A stretch of DNA of 64,000 nt from Strix aluco. Its lineage: Eukaryota; Chordata; Aves; Strigiformes; Strigidae. Each line of letters starts with the position of its first letter. Position 1 is the first letter of the stretch. Shown here one piece after another: positions 61,415-64,000 of this stretch. The notes under the pieces were generated by a model, which was not told the DNA's origin, searched no databases, and worked only from the letters and a program-made list of their open reading frames with translations. The stretch is taken from positions 15,827,825 to 15,891,824 of the forward strand of contig NC_133971.1 in NCBI RefSeq assembly GCF_031877795.1, read 5' to 3'. The position numbers and the translations under genes are program-made.

Positions 61415-64000
61415 CTGTAAATACAAAACAAAAACTAAAAATGCATCAAGTAAGGCCTCTACAGAGTTGACTTAATCTAAAATTCAGAGCATTTAATTAA
61501 ATGATCTTAACAATACTACGTAAGTGGGGGAAATATTGTAATCTCTGCACATCAGAACAAGGGACTCAGTGTCTATCCATTTACAGCAACTTGTCTAAAG
61601 TCATCTGGAAAGCTGTTTTGGAATGAAGTCAAGATGCCTGATAGAACAGGGCAGTTGCTTCACCTAAATTTAGCTGCCTAAAAGCAGCAGTCTTTCAGGC
61701 TCTCTTTGTCTAAGACACCTGCTTTAGGAGAGGTGTCTCAGGCTGGTGGGTTGAATCCCTCCTGCAACTCCCTTTTGCTGTTCCCTGAGCACTGAACAAG
61801 TCTGAGTTTAACTGCCTAGAAATTTAGCTGTGAGAAAAATCCCATCTCAGTCTACACTCTTCCAGCCCAAGAACAATTCAGACTCAGACAGCTTTTGCTT
61901 TTAATCACAATAATTGATTGTACCCTGTGTTTAAGAAACATCCAACATACTGAGAATGATTATAAACAATCAATTCAGTTGCTGTGAAAATTAACCATAC
62001 ACCAAGCTGTCATTCTTGAAACTGTCATTTACTAAAGCAAGAGAAATTATCACATCCAAACAAATGCAATAGCTGGATGAAATGCCTGGAAAGAGCCTTA
62101 AAAAAAAAAAAAAGAAAACAAAAAAAAGAAAAAAAAGTTTGGTAAAATTTCATTTTCCTCCAAAACATTACAGTCTGCACTCTCCCTTATGTTTAAAAAC
62201 AGCAACTGCGCATCTATGCACCTCTTTGCAAGAGTCTCTATAGTACCTATTCCCAGAGTATCTGAAATGCCACTCAAAGATCAGAGACCCAAGCATGCTT
62301 TCAAAAGGAGATAACCACCATGTGAAAATCAGAAATATCATAAAATTGATATTCCCAACATAAGGACGGCTTTGCATAACAGCGTTACAAGACAATATAT
62401 ATGCAGCCTGTCTTTAGCAAAAAAAAAATGTTAGTATACAATTATTCAGGATTAAATACATATCCATCTTAAAAATTACTGAAATAAAGTTTCTGTCTAG
62501 TTCTTTTCTTTACCCCATATTTACAAGACAGCTTGAGTCTCTTTATTTTGTTGTAGTCCAGACTGGAGAAACTGAAAACCTTTTCCTCCGTCAACAGTAA
62601 AGATTGGGGAATAACTAATGCACGATAAATTATTTTTATTTATTTGTTAGGACTCCTGTTTCAAACTCCTTTTCGGCATTAACATTTGGAGGAGTTTAAC
62701 ATAAGGCGCTTGAGTGGGAGCAAACATTTACACACACACATTGCTGTGAGTGGCAGTAGCAGACAAGATAACTGTCCTTGTGTTAAATACCAACTAGCAA
62801 GTTGGGAACTTTGCTGGTGCCACCTAGAGAGTCACAGGTGCATAAAAGCTACTTTGTGCCATGCTACAACTTCAGCTGAAAATTTTTAAATGACTAAACA
62901 AAAACTTTTCCTTCATCTGAGGAGTGGAATGTCTCCCCATCCATATGTGTTACAAATCACACCATCACAAACAGCAAGATACACACGGAATATTTTTCTA
63001 CACTCATCACATACTGGTATATGCCCATGGGAATTTATTCTTGGAGCACAACCATGGACTGCAGGGAAGGATAACCTACATCACATACATGTGACTCTCA
63101 GACTGCCTGCTTTCACTGCACCACAGTCATCAACACGTCTTCCTGGGATGTGATTTCCCAGTTTTGCTGAAATTTGTGATAATAATGAGCAAACCTAAAT
63201 GCCCCATATAATCTGTAAAACACATTAGTAAGCTAGTAACTATTGTTAACTAGCAACAAGCGTTCTTCAGCGTAATTCACAGACGTTCTCACCTTCCCCT
63301 CTTCGCAGGAAAGAAACAGTGAGAAAGAAAAACTACATTTATTACGTAGACACAGGAGCAAACAGCTTAACACATGATGGATCAGTTCTGATGGCAGTAA
63401 TGGGAATGAGAGCAGCAAATTGCATATATTAATTCTTCTCTTCCCTGCCCATTATCATCTGACATCAGAAAACTCTCCAATGCTTGTACATATTCTTACA
63501 CTTCTTGAAAAAGTAGGGGATATCAAGCAGTCACTTCCCATGTTCTTGGTACATTATATCCTCCTCCCATGTGAGAATCAGAAGCTGCCTGACATTGCAC
63601 TGCAATGCTGTCCAGTGTTTCATAACAGGAAGGGCCTCATTTGCCAGAAGGTAACAGGGCATGAGAACCTGTTCCCTCAGAGTAAGACAGCAGTGCTGCA
63701 TCTGGATCAGATCACTAGAATCACAAGTTTAAATTGGCCTTTAGTGCCTCAAGGAAAATGGTTATTCCAAACGTTACACAATACTGGAAGAAGAGATTAG
63801 CCATTTATACTCCACACCTTTACTCAAAAGCTATCTGCAGAAGTTACTGAGAGCCTGAATGTGCAGTCTGCAAGTAAGCAAACCTGCCCAAAACATAGGG
63901 CAAGGAAGGGTTGTGCAGACACACTGCAACAACTCAGTGCTGACTGGACATGACTAGGTCTAGCCTGGACACTACAGACAACTATCTTAGTCCTGTTCCG
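61415..64000 (-). other. PDE8B intron (5' part beyond window)
   Basis: At least 2.6 kb with no further PDE8B exon found. It holds a poly-A-rich tract at 62,100-62,136 and a weak CTCF-like match at 62,816-62,830 (minus). Several ORFs, including 63,420-63,800, are without recognisable content. Confidence 0.75.
62100..62136 (+). repeat. A-rich low-complexity tract
   Basis: About 37 bases of poly-A interrupted by single G and C. It may be a retroposon tail, but no element body was identified. Confidence 0.8.

Noticed and set aside
63233-63418. Possible additional PDE8B exon ending at a donor-like GTGAGAACG on the minus strand
   Set aside because: The translation does not resemble PDE8B, and the serine/leucine-rich frame continues through the putative splice site.

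Overview
This window looks like nuclear DNA from a bird. Three things point to that: CR1 LINE fragments with the typical avian 3' end, long avian-type endogenous-retrovirus LTRs, and two vertebrate genes whose exons can be followed by eye. The genes are WDR41 (+ strand, complete coding region) and PDE8B (- strand, the 3' half only). They are tail-to-tail, as I recall for the same pair on human chromosome 5q13-14. That segment generally corresponds to the avian Z chromosome, so Z linkage is likely but cannot be read from the sequence. The LTR family resembles ones I associate with songbirds and other Neoaves; the species is not determined.

Layout. Bases 1 to about 17,450 are intergenic. They hold an isolated CpG-rich patch with a perfect CTCF consensus (about 1,970-2,310), several AT-rich blocks rich in homeodomain/POU-type motifs that may be conserved enhancers, one unexplained 208-codon ORF (5,975-6,601), and a 3'-truncated LTR on the - strand (about 14,990-15,853). 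From human synteny the homeobox gene OTP should lie to the left. A CpG-island promoter (about 17,465-18,110) starts WDR41. Its 13 coding exons run from 17,752 to 42,799 and encode 459 residues, the same length as I recall for human WDR41. Intron 4 has the hallmarks of a U12-type (minor spliceosome) intron. Intron 7 holds an antisense CR1 fragment and intron 10 a long sense LTR.

Bases 42,800-47,742 separate the two stop codons and carry both 3' UTRs. PDE8B follows on the - strand from its stop at 47,743 up to 61,414. Eleven exons in consistent phase encode the linker with a basic RRKDS-type site and the whole PDEase catalytic domain, with all metal ligands and the purine-binding glutamine intact. 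The upstream exons (N-terminal, REC-like and PAS regions) lie beyond 64,000.

Together: WDR41 is the lysosome-anchoring WD40 subunit of the C9orf72-SMCR8-WDR41 complex, and PDE8B is a high-affinity cAMP phosphodiesterase. They are neighbours by synteny, not a functional unit. I saw no tRNA, rRNA, CRISPR array or clearly novel protein system. The most notable items are the U12 intron, the CTCF-bearing CpG patch beside enhancer-like blocks, and the pair of related LTRs.
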